DNA of 30,836 nucleotides from an uncultured Prevotella sp. (GTDB lineage Bacteria; Bacteroidota; Bacteroidia; Bacteroidales; Bacteroidaceae): positions 1-30,836 of the forward strand of contig CAAGKM010000038.1 of NCBI GenBank assembly GCA_900770395.1. The letters are read 5' to 3'. Below, one piece after another: positions 24,283 to 30,836 of the stretch (its first letter is position 1; the number at the start of each line of letters is the position of its first letter). The notes under the pieces were generated by a model. The model worked only from the letters and a program-made list of their open reading frames with translations, had not been told where the DNA came from and ran no database searches. The translations under genes were made by a program, and so were the position numbers.

Positions 24283-25662
24283 TTATTTCACAATCAGCTT
24301 TGTGCATGCAGAGCGTCCGCGGCCATAAACCACGAGCAGATATGCGCCGCTCTTTACGCCTGTGAGCTGGATGTTCTGCTCCTTGCCGCCCTGCGACTTT
24401 GTGCTGAATACCTTGTTTGCGCCCATATCATAGAGTGCTATCTCGCCGCAGTCAGGCAGCAGGTAGCTGCTGACAGTGAAGTTGCCGTCTGTTGGATTCT
24501 CAGATACCATCACGTCGGTCTTCTTGTTCATCTCAATGCTGTTGATAGAGCTGTAAGTGCCCTCAACAGTTTTCATTGATGGTGTGGCGCCCTCAAGCTT
24601 ATAGTCAGAATCGTAGTGTAATACATATTTTGTACCAGCTACAAGGTCAAGGGTAATAACACCCTCGTTTGTGCTGTTTATGATAACAGGGTCATTGTCA
24701 TAACGACATTCATAAATATCTGACTCGTACTGAGTGCCAGGATCGCGCTTCTCGCCTGTATTAACAATGGTTCCTACGTTAATTATTGTGCCCTCGGCTG
24801 CTTTACATACAAATGAGTATGTGCCAGAAGTCTCAGGTACGAATGCATAGTCTTTAACCATATAACCATTTGTTATTGTGTTTTCGGTGCCAAGTTCTGT
24901 TAATGATATCCTCTCGGGACGGTTATTGCAGTCCGTTGCTGGCATTTGAGAGATGAAGAATTGTCCTTCTGTAATGTCAGGGTCATCGCTTGCGGCGATT
25001 GTTACTGCAATAAGGTCTGTACCTGCTTTTGCGTATGGAGTTGGAGCAATGTATGTTGTTCCTAAATCTTGTCCCTCGCTAATGTTTGAGACCTCCCTGC
25101 AATCCTCTCGCTTAACCTCAACTTTTGTAATCTTGATATCCAACGGATTCCAACCGTCTCTTGTAAACGTAAGATTTCCGTTGTATGCGACATTTCTCTG
25201 ATACCATCTTGTTGTTCCAAGTGGCTGCTTAATAGCCGCATAACCTCCAAATCCATTATCTGGCCAAACAATAGGCTTAACGCAATATATTCCTTCTGGA
25301 GCACGGTCAATAGACGTTGCGCCCATAATCATCATACCATTAATGTCTTCTTTCGGCACAATTCTCATCTTATACTCTATGTCGGGATAAAGGAAATAAC
25401 AGTTCACGTCATTAGGTGTGGCTTCCTCGCCTCCGCATCCTTCAAAGATGGTGATTTCTGCCTGGTTGGTAAATACTTGGCTTGAAGGGAACATTGACAA
25501 AGATGAAACGGTTACGGTGTACCATTGAGTTTCTGTAACCTGCATTCCCATCAGCATACCTGGAAATGGTTTTGCTGTCTCGCAGGTCTTTCCATCCTGC
25601 GCAACGGCTGTAGATGCTGACAGCATCATAGCCGCAACTAAACTAAAGTAGAATTTCTTCAT
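24283..25662 (-). CDS. Secreted protein with T9SS sorting domain, function unknown
   Basis: A 459-residue exported protein I do not recognise. It has a signal peptide (MKKFYFSLVAAMMLSASTAVA, cut before QDG). Several beta-sandwich-like segments rich in Thr, Tyr and Asp follow. One resembles bacterial pre-peptidase C-terminal or Ig-like repeats (FVPETSGTYSFVCKA; VAGTKYVLHYDSDYKLEG). Scattered Cys residues (26 onward, CGG, DCNN, YECRYD) could form disulfides. The C-terminal about 80 residues are a clear type A T9SS sorting domain: SENPTDGNFTVSS, IALYDMGANKVF, VKSGAYLLVVYGRG and a basic end KLIVK. It has its own promoter and a long structured leader. It lies upstream of the C10 protease and may be an accessory or adhesive partner; this is inference. 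Confidence 0.85.
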   Translation of the reverse strand: MKKFYFSLVAAMMLSASTAVAQDGKTCETAKPFPGMLMGMQVTETQWYTVTVSSLSMFPSSQVFTNQAEITIFEGCGGEEATPNDVNCYFLYPDIEYKMRIVPKEDINGMMIMGATSIDRAPEGIYCVKPIVWPDNGFGGYAAIKQPLGTTRWYQRNVAYNGNLTFTRDGWNPLDIKITKVEVKREDCREVSNISEGQDLGTTYIAPTPYAKAGTDLIAVTIAASDDPDITEGQFFISQMPATDCNNRPERISLTELGTENTITNGYMVKDYAFVPETSGTYSFVCKAAEGTIINVGTIVNTGEKRDPGTQYESDIYECRYDNDPVIINSTNEGVITLDLVAGTKYVLHYDSDYKLEGATPSMKTVEGTYSSINSIEMNKKTDVMVSENPTDGNFTVSSYLLPDCGEIALYDMGANKVFSTKSQGGKEQNIQLTGVKSGAYLLVVYGRGRSACTKLIVK

Positions 25663-25705
25663 AAGTTGTTGATTTTTTATTGTTTTGAAAAAAAGAAATT
25701 CTACT

Positions 25706-25769
25706 AAAAATAAAAAGGGACTAACTACCCCCCCGAATTCGAAAGAGCGTTAGGCTTCATCCACAGCCT
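25706..25769 (-). promoter_or_regulatory. Possible attenuator in the leader of the T9SS gene
   Basis: On the minus strand AGGCT (25765-25769) can pair with AGCCT (25752-25756). Alternatively CTAAC (25749-25753) can pair with GTTAG (25721-25725). The two share bases, so they exclude each other. A seven-G run (25728-25734) can pair with CCC (25717-25719), followed by a T-rich tract (25706-25716), a weak terminator shape. All of this overlaps the end of the small ORF. Pairings are short, so confidence is low. Confidence 0.4.
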
Positions 25770-25805
25770 GACTTTTTCTCTTAAATTAAACAAAAATGTT
25801 TTCAT
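25725..25805 (-). CDS. Small leader ORF, 26 codons, ends Gly-Gly-stop
   Basis: An ATG at 25805 opens a 26-codon frame closing with TAG at 25725-25727, about 60 bases before the T9SS gene. It begins MKTFLFNLREKV, continues RLWM and ends KPNALSNSGG. The peptide is basic and amphipathic in its first half, with a terminal double glycine. It lies wholly within the predicted mRNA leader, about 37 bases after the likely transcription start. I do not recognise the family. It may be a translated regulatory leader, a small secreted or modified peptide, or chance; the coherent amino-acid composition in an otherwise A/T-rich region argues against chance. Confidence 0.5.
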   Translation of the reverse strand: MKTFLFNLREKVRLWMKPNALSNSGG

Positions 25806-25849
25806 TCTTATTTTACGATTTATTTTAATAAATAATATCATTTTGCTTG

Positions 25850-25881
25850 CAAAATTAATGATATTCTCTTAAATAAGCAAA
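25850..25881 (-). promoter_or_regulatory. Promoter of the T9SS gene (-33/-7)
   Basis: On the minus strand TTTG (25878-25881) and TAATTTTG (25850-25857) are 20 bases apart, an ideal Bacteroidetes promoter. Transcription would start near 25842, giving a leader of about 180 bases that contains the small ORF. The rest of the 275-bp gap (25882-25937) is A/T-rich, with no clear terminator for addB. Confidence 0.78.
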
Positions 25882-25937
25882 TATTTCTTACTTGTTTAAT
25901 GCGTTATTTGTATTTATTAACAAAATAATGTCATTTT

Positions 25938-28916
25938 TTACCGTCCGCACAGCTCTTTGTATGGGCAGCTGTCGCAGCGGCGTGCGTCGTCGGTGGGTGA
26001 GAAGGGTATGTGGGGATTGAAAATCTCGGCAATCACCTCATTCAGATGTGCCTGATAATCGTCGGCATAGTGTCTGATGTCGGCAATGCGCTCTTTGTTG
26101 ATGCACAGCGTTGGGTCGTAGCCTTCCTGACGGGCGTGCTGGATGAACAGCAGGGCTGGGCTGACGGGGAGGCCGTGGCTGTTGTAGCGGCGGCTCACAA
26201 TGGTGCTGTAGAGCATTGCCTGCAGGTAGTTGTCGGCATGCTTTGTGCCTCCCGCGTTTGCGGGAAGAAACACCTCGTCGAGGGTTCTCATCGCGCCGGG
26301 CTTGCGGCTTCCTGTCTTATAGTCGACGATGCGTATGCGGTCGCCGCTGCCGTCGCTGACGCAGTCCATGCGGTCGATGCGTCCTCCGATGCTTGTCTTG
26401 ATGGTTTTGCCGCCGGCGTTGACGGTGATGATGTCGGTGACTGCCTTTTCCAGTGCGATGATGTCGAACGGGGCGAGCTGCATGTCGATCTCGAGCAGCT
26501 GGCGCAGGTAGGTGATTATCACCTGGCGGTTGATGATTTGCAACCCGTTGTATTCGGGACGGAACGCCTTGCCGTCGGTTATCTGAAACAGCTCCTCGGT
26601 GAAGGCGCGGTCTACAATCTGCTCTATCCTCACCTTGTCTTTCAGCATTTGCCCGATGTGGCCTTTTGTGATGTGACTGCCATGAATGGACATGATGTGC
26701 TCATAGACGTGTTGTGCCGCCACATGGAATATGTTTCCGAACGTGCGGTTGTCGAGGGTGTCCTCGTCATCTTGCTCGTTCTCATGGAGTCCTCCTAAAT
26801 AGTTGTAGAAGAATTGCAGCTGGCAGCGCAGGTATTTGTTTATTGCCGACGGGGTGAGCAGTGGGTCGGCGTCGTTGTTGCCGGCAGTGCGAGGGTCGCG
26901 GTCAGGGTGTTTTGACAGGTCAAAACGGTCGGTGAGCACCTGCATCACCCCGGGGGTCTTCGCTATGCTCTTCGTGTTGTGCATGGTGGTTGACAGACCG
27001 GCTTTCAGTCCATACAGCTCTATGTTGTGGCGGCTCTCCACCTGCATCTGCAGCATGAAGCGGCTCATCTCGCCGGTGCTGGTCTCGTCGGCGGTGCTGT
27101 TGTAGAGGATGGTCACATCCTTGGCGCGCTGTATGAGGCGGTAGAAGTAGTAGGCGTAGATGGCGACCTTGTGGTCGATGGTGGTGAGCCCGTATGCCTT
27201 GCGGATGGAGTAGGGGATGAATGATGTGTTGCTGACTCCCTTTGGCATATAGCCCTCGTTGCAGCTGAGCAGCAGCACATGGGAGAAGTCGAGGTTGCGT
27301 GTCTCGAGCATTCCCATCACCTGAATGCCCTCGGCGGGCTCGCCGTGGAAGGGTATGCTGGTGGTGTCGGTGAGCTGGAATATGAGCCGTTGCATGGTGA
27401 CCGTGTCCACGTTGAGGTCGCCGGACTCGCATAGCGATGACAGACGGTTGAGCAGAGTGTAGGTGCGGAAGAGCGCTTCCTGAAACAGTGGACCAGGCTC
27501 AGTGTGGAGTGTTGAGTGAGGAGTGTTGAGTGTGGAGTTTTGTGCAATGATTTTCATCAGCCGCATGAGCCATCTCACCATTGCAAGGGGCATTTCCGCG
27601 GCTGTGATGTCCTGGGGCAGTCCGCAGAACAGCTCTTTTGTGCCGTCATCCACGGCAAGCTGTTGGGGCTGGGGATAATACACCTTGGTGTCGGTGTTGA
27701 TTGCGGTGAACACTTTGCTGCCCTCGGGTGAAATGTAGCGCATGTAGGGATGCGACAGCACGGCGTTGACAAACTTCAGACGGTAACGGCCGCTCTGTGG
27801 CGAGTAGCCTGTGGTCTGCAGCTCCAGCAGCACCTTGAGCAGTGAGTTGAGCGGCGACTGGCTTAGAGGATAGCCTGTAGTGATGTTTACCTTTTCCACC
27901 TCATCGGGCAGGCAGTGGATGATTGTGGGGAGCAGCTGCTCGTTGCACATCACAATGGCTGTGCGTCTGCCGTCGGCATAGCGCTTGTTTTCTCTAAGCC
28001 ATTGCGGTATGTATCTTGCCTGCATGTCCTCTGTGCTTGAGGCGATGAAGCGTATCTTCTTGTCACGGCTGAAGTTGTTGTATATGCTGTCATCCTTTAT
28101 GTCAAGCTCGTTGGGATAGTGCTGAAGGTATTGGGCTATGTAGTGTCCTGCCTCGTGTTGAGTGTGGGGTGAGGGCATGTAGTAGTCATCGAAATCCCAG
28201 TAGAAGTGTGTCTGGCGGCATTTCTTCATAATGTCGAACAGGCGCTGCTCCACCTTCTGCAGCAGGTTGAAGCCCACGAAGATGTAGCGGTCGTAATTGA
28301 AGTTGATGTTGTTTTCTTTTGCGCCGTCCACCACATTGCGGTAGAGTGCGCCCTCGTATGTCAGTCCCTGTTTCTCAAGATAATCATTATATTCGTGGTA
28401 AATCTCTGCGAAATGGCTCCATAGGTTGAGGAAACGGCGTTTCAGCTCCGAGTTGTGCTCAGCGCTGAAGTTGCTGAAGAATTGGCGCAGTGCCTCTGTT
28501 TGCTCTTCGGTGAGATATGAGATGTCGTCGAGCTCATGGATATCGCGGATGTTGGCAAACACCTTGTCGGCATCCGCCATGTTTTTGTCGATGTCGTCGA
28601 AATCGGCGAGCATCAGTTGTCCCCACCCAAAGAAGTGGTCGAGAGTCTCATTAGTGCCTGTGCATTTTGTGAAACATTTGTGCAGGTCGCTGATGAGCTT
28701 CAGCTGGTCGCCCACAACGAGGGTGGAGTGGCGGCGGAACAGGTCGCTGATGGTGAGGTAGGCTGGACTCCACAATGGGCGGCGTGCCTCGCGCGCCAAG
28801 TGCTCGTTGATGAACAGCGAGGCGCGCTTGTTGGGGAACACCAGTGCCGTGCGCGACAGGTCGGTGCCGAACTTCCCGATTATATCTTTTGCCACAATTT
28901 CCAAAAATGTCTTCAT
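25938..28916 (-). CDS. addB: AddB-like nuclease subunit (PD-(D/E)XK, Fe-S)
   Basis: A 992-residue subunit of the AddAB-type helicase-nuclease that processes DNA double-strand ends for recombination. The ATG at 28916 is chosen; longer readings back to a GTG at 28988 run into addA and the heptamer repeat. The N-terminal ATPase-like region starts ALVFPNKRASLFINEHL and lacks a Walker A GxxGxGKT, so it is probably inactive. VMGMLETRNLDFSHVLLLSC and EGYMPKG are helicase-like. The C-terminal nuclease has GGRIDRMD (D848) and RIVDYKTGS (D865, K867). Cys698 and the final CDSCPYKELC (C981, C984, C990) match the four-Cys iron-sulfur staple of AddB. It carries two heptamer-repeat peptides (about residues 249-257 and 460-475). 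Start is 32 bp after addA. Confidence 0.88.
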   Translation of the reverse strand: MKTFLEIVAKDIIGKFGTDLSRTALVFPNKRASLFINEHLAREARRPLWSPAYLTISDLFRRHSTLVVGDQLKLISDLHKCFTKCTGTNETLDHFFGWGQLMLADFDDIDKNMADADKVFANIRDIHELDDISYLTEEQTEALRQFFSNFSAEHNSELKRRFLNLWSHFAEIYHEYNDYLEKQGLTYEGALYRNVVDGAKENNINFNYDRYIFVGFNLLQKVEQRLFDIMKKCRQTHFYWDFDDYYMPSPHTQHEAGHYIAQYLQHYPNELDIKDDSIYNNFSRDKKIRFIASSTEDMQARYIPQWLRENKRYADGRRTAIVMCNEQLLPTIIHCLPDEVEKVNITTGYPLSQSPLNSLLKVLLELQTTGYSPQSGRYRLKFVNAVLSHPYMRYISPEGSKVFTAINTDTKVYYPQPQQLAVDDGTKELFCGLPQDITAAEMPLAMVRWLMRLMKIIAQNSTLNTPHSTLHTEPGPLFQEALFRTYTLLNRLSSLCESGDLNVDTVTMQRLIFQLTDTTSIPFHGEPAEGIQVMGMLETRNLDFSHVLLLSCNEGYMPKGVSNTSFIPYSIRKAYGLTTIDHKVAIYAYYFYRLIQRAKDVTILYNSTADETSTGEMSRFMLQMQVESRHNIELYGLKAGLSTTMHNTKSIAKTPGVMQVLTDRFDLSKHPDRDPRTAGNNDADPLLTPSAINKYLRCQLQFFYNYLGGLHENEQDDEDTLDNRTFGNIFHVAAQHVYEHIMSIHGSHITKGHIGQMLKDKVRIEQIVDRAFTEELFQITDGKAFRPEYNGLQIINRQVIITYLRQLLEIDMQLAPFDIIALEKAVTDIITVNAGGKTIKTSIGGRIDRMDCVSDGSGDRIRIVDYKTGSRKPGAMRTLDEVFLPANAGGTKHADNYLQAMLYSTIVSRRYNSHGLPVSPALLFIQHARQEGYDPTLCINKERIADIRHYADDYQAHLNEVIAEIFNPHIPFSPTDDARRCDSCPYKELCGR
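27501..27540 (-). repeat. Heptamer array, about six units, in-frame in addB
   Basis: On the minus strand the units are ACTCCAC, ACTCAAC, ACTCCTC, ACTCAAC, ACTCCAC, ACTGAGC. The 7-base period passes through all three frames, so the peptide repeats every seven residues (STLNTPH, STLHTEP). This is the cleanest copy of the family in the window. Confidence 0.9.
28151..28175 (-). repeat. Heptamer array, degenerate, in addB
   Basis: Minus-strand units ACCCCAC, ACTCAAC, ACGAGGC encode SPHTQHEAG, in the same peptide style as the copy at 27501. Only the middle unit is exact. Confidence 0.5.
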
Positions 28917-28943
28917 CTTTCTCTCTTTACTAAATGATTTTTC

Positions 28944-28970
28944 ACTCCTCACTCCACACTCAACACCCTG
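28944..28970 (+). repeat. Heptamer array at the addA/addB junction
   Basis: Plus-strand units ACTCCTC, ACTCCAC, ACTCAAC (28944-28964), then a decayed ACCCTG. The array is in the opposite orientation to the copy at 27501. On the minus strand it encodes the last residues of AddA (VLSVE) and its TGA stop codon (28949-28951), and fills half of the spacer before addB. Confidence 0.85.
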
Positions 28971-30836
28971 TTCGCGTAAACATACCACAGGTACCCTTTG
29001 ACGCTGCCATACCCCATTTCCATGAGCAGCTCCATATATTCTCTCACCTGTGCCTGATGCTCTTCCTGTGGCTTTCCAAACTTGAAGTCTATCACAATGG
29101 TCTGTTTGCCGTCGGTCATCACACGGTCGGGGCGTCGGTCGATGAGCTTGTTCTCTTTTTCATCCCATTTCAGTATGGTGCACTCGTTGAGCAGTGTCCA
29201 TTTGGGTGCAAACCACTCTGCAATCTTCGGGTCGTTGAGACGTTTGCGCATCAAGGCTGTGAGTCGTTCGCTTGTCACGTCGTCATCGTAGAGCAGTCCG
29301 TCGCTCTGCATCTGTGACAACACTCCCTCAATGTCGTCGGTGGTGCGTATGGTCGAGAATATCTCGTGCAGGATGCTTCCCGTTTTCAGGTAGCTCATCT
29401 GCTCCTGTCCGTCCTCGCCGCCGTTTTCTATAAACTTTATGCTGGCGTTGCTCTGACGGAAATTTGCTTTCGACTTGTGGCTCGTCATTTCCACTTCGAG
29501 TGGTGTGGCGTGCCGCAGCAACACGTTTGCCGTGTCTTTCTTGCTTTTCCCTTGCGGTATGTACAGCTCTCCGAACTCATAACTCCACACTCCACTCTCC
29601 TCACTCCGCGCTCCTAACTCCTTCAGGCATTCCTCTATGAGCCGTGAGCGGCAGTTGTCACCCTGTCCGCTCTTGCCAATGACAAAGAGATTGGCTGAGG
29701 CGCGTGTGAATGCCACATACAACAGGTTGAGGTTGTCGACGATGTTCTGGAAATGCTCCAGGTTGTAGTCGTCCTCGTATATTGTGCCGCGCATCTGTCC
29801 GGCATAATTATTCACAGGCACAAGGGGCAGCTCGTTGTATGGAGCCTCCTGCGGTGTGCACCACAGGGTGTCGCCGCCTATCTCCAGCTGCCAGTCGCAG
29901 AAGGGGATGATCACGTTGTCATACTCCAATCCCTTGCTGGCGTGGATACTGAGTATTCGCACACCCTCCACATCGTTGCTCTTGATGGTCTTGGTAGAGA
30001 GCCGGCTGTCCCATTCCTGCAGGAATTTGTTTATGTCGTTTGCCTTGTCGTTTGCGAATTTCGACAGATGGTCGTAGAAGGTGCTGAGGTATGCGCTTTG
30101 ATTGGTGAGCGTTTCCAATGAAAAGAGGTCGAAAATCTTTTCCGCCAGCTCATGAAGTGGAAGTGTTGCCAATGTGTCAAGGTTGTTGACAAATTCCTGC
30201 GGCAGCTGTAACGTCTTGTCGGTGGTGACGAGCTGCAGCTCGCCGTCGCTTATCTCCGTGTTGCCGTTTATTTGTTTCACATACAGGTTGGTCAGTGCCG
30301 CCATGCTTATCTGGTCGGAATGGTCGGCAACAACGCGCATGGCATTGATGATGGCACTCACCGCCACCGATGACTTCAACTGAAAAGCCTCATCGCTCAC
30401 GATGCTAATCTCTTTATGGTTGTTGAGAAAATAGCTTGCGATTATTGGAATGTATTTGTTCTGGCGCACGAGCAGGGCGATGTCCGACTGCCGTGCGCCT
30501 TTTGGCATAAGCATGTTGATGGTGTCGGCAATTTCAGCCAGCATGGCGTTGTCGTAGCCCTCCTCCTCATCTTTACTCAGCAGTCTCACGCTCACCAGTC
30601 CGCGCCGCTCGGTCTTGTGTGGCGGTACCAGCTGCACCACGTCGTTGTATGCCTGGCGCAGTTGTGCGGCATAAGTAGGATGATTTTCTTCCAGCTTTGC
30701 CGCACTAATCTTTACTGCTGTGGTAAAGAAAGCGTTGTTGAACTCTATCACGTTGCGCTCCGAGCGGTAGTTGGTCTCTAACGGCTTTATCTCCACTGTG
30801 TCGTCGTGGTGGGGAAACTCCTGCGCTATGTTGTTG
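28949..30836 (-). CDS. addA: AddA-like UvrD/RecB helicase-nuclease, partial
   Basis: The frame is open to the window edge, so the N-terminal part (with Walker A and motifs I-III) is missing and about 629 codons remain. Visible superfamily 1 helicase motifs: LETNYRSERNVIEFNNAFF (motif IV), GVRILSIHASKGLEYDNVII (motif V) and LLYVAFTRASANLFVIG (motif VI). A RecB-type nuclease follows at the end: DRRPDRVM, TIVIDFKFGKPQ and QVREYMELL supply the Asp/Asp/Lys and Gln/Tyr motifs. An apparent start at 30796 is a GTG inside the helicase domain and not the true one. A heptamer repeat encodes an inserted peptide (GARSEESGVWSYEFG) between the helicase and nuclease parts, and another supplies the stop. Confidence 0.93.
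   Translation of the reverse strand, partial: NNIAQEFPHHDDTVEIKPLETNYRSERNVIEFNNAFFTTAVKISAAKLEENHPTYAAQLRQAYNDVVQLVPPHKTERRGLVSVRLLSKDEEEGYDNAMLAEIADTINMLMPKGARQSDIALLVRQNKYIPIIASYFLNNHKEISIVSDEAFQLKSSVAVSAIINAMRVVADHSDQISMAALTNLYVKQINGNTEISDGELQLVTTDKTLQLPQEFVNNLDTLATLPLHELAEKIFDLFSLETLTNQSAYLSTFYDHLSKFANDKANDINKFLQEWDSRLSTKTIKSNDVEGVRILSIHASKGLEYDNVIIPFCDWQLEIGGDTLWCTPQEAPYNELPLVPVNNYAGQMRGTIYEDDYNLEHFQNIVDNLNLLYVAFTRASANLFVIGKSGQGDNCRSRLIEECLKELGARSEESGVWSYEFGELYIPQGKSKKDTANVLLRHATPLEVEMTSHKSKANFRQSNASIKFIENGGEDGQEQMSYLKTGSILHEIFSTIRTTDDIEGVLSQMQSDGLLYDDDVTSERLTALMRKRLNDPKIAEWFAPKWTLLNECTILKWDEKENKLIDRRPDRVMTDGKQTIVIDFKFGKPQEEHQAQVREYMELLMEMGYGSVKGYLWYVYANRVLSVE
29575..29623 (+). repeat. 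Heptamer array, seven units, in-frame in addA
   Basis: Plus-strand units ACTCATA, ACTCCAC, ACTCCAC, TCTCCTC, ACTCCGC, GCTCCTA, ACTCCTT run without a break. On the minus strand they encode the peptide KELGARSEESGVWSYEFG region, between helicase motif VI and the nuclease domain. 49 bases is not a multiple of three, so this was not a simple in-frame insertion of whole units. Confidence 0.85.

Noticed and set aside
28917..28988. Longer AddB reading from a GTG at 28988
   Set aside because: The extra 24 codons overlap the end of addA and are encoded by the heptamer repeat. The ATG at 28916 begins the recognisable domain.

Overview
The window is about 30.8 kb of a Bacteroidales chromosome. The evidence is a SusC/SusD pair, two proteins with type IX secretion (T9SS) sorting domains, DUF5683 and DUF4348 family proteins, and -7 promoter elements of the TAnnTTTG type instead of sigma70 boxes. 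The order surE-lpxB divergent from parA-parB-DUF5683-mltD-rel also fits. A Prevotella-like or Muribaculaceae-like genome is plausible, but I cannot fix the genus. Bases 1-19 match the end of an Illumina TruSeq adapter, so the left edge is probably a raw contig end from a short-read assembly.

Layout. (1) 44-7177, minus strand: a housekeeping run parA, parB, a DUF5683 membrane protein, an MltD-like transglycosylase and a bifunctional (p)ppGpp synthetase/hydrolase, then a secreted pectin methylesterase. (2) 7299-9223, plus strand: surE and lpxB. They are followed by a 23-bp tandem array and a terminator serving the convergent outer-membrane protein gene (9408-10178). (3) 10283-12689, minus strand: nspC and pheS, separated by a perfect 31-bp hairpin built of 9-nt units. 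(4) 12828-15508, plus strand: a DUF4348 lipoprotein and an unusual MurB/metallo-beta-lactamase fusion. (5) 15498-25662, minus strand: an exported-protein locus. In transcription order it holds a T9SS protein of unknown function (with a 26-codon ORF in its leader), a C10 cysteine protease with a T9SS tail, SusC, SusD and a TlpA-like thioredoxin protein. (6) 25938-30836, minus strand: an AddAB-like helicase-nuclease pair, with addA cut by the window end.

How the genes fit together. Region 5 reads as a protein or peptide scavenging system. The cell-surface C10 protease would cut protein, the SusCD pair would import the products (as RagAB does for peptides in Porphyromonas), and the periplasmic thioredoxin-fold protein would act on disulfides or thiols. 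The pectinesterase is a separate polysaccharide-degrading activity.

The least expected signals are outside the gene list. A family of 7-nt tandem repeats (ACTCNNC) is embedded in at least six places from 16.8 to 29.6 kb. It adds peptides to AddA and AddB and supplies the addA stop codon. The leader of the T9SS gene has a small ORF ending in Gly-Gly-stop with mutually exclusive hairpins. The 23-bp array after lpxB and the murB fusion junction, which sits beside an out-of-frame TAATAATAA, are also notable. No tRNA, rRNA, CRISPR array, insertion sequence or parS site was recognised. No gene-free stretch exceeds 300 bases.
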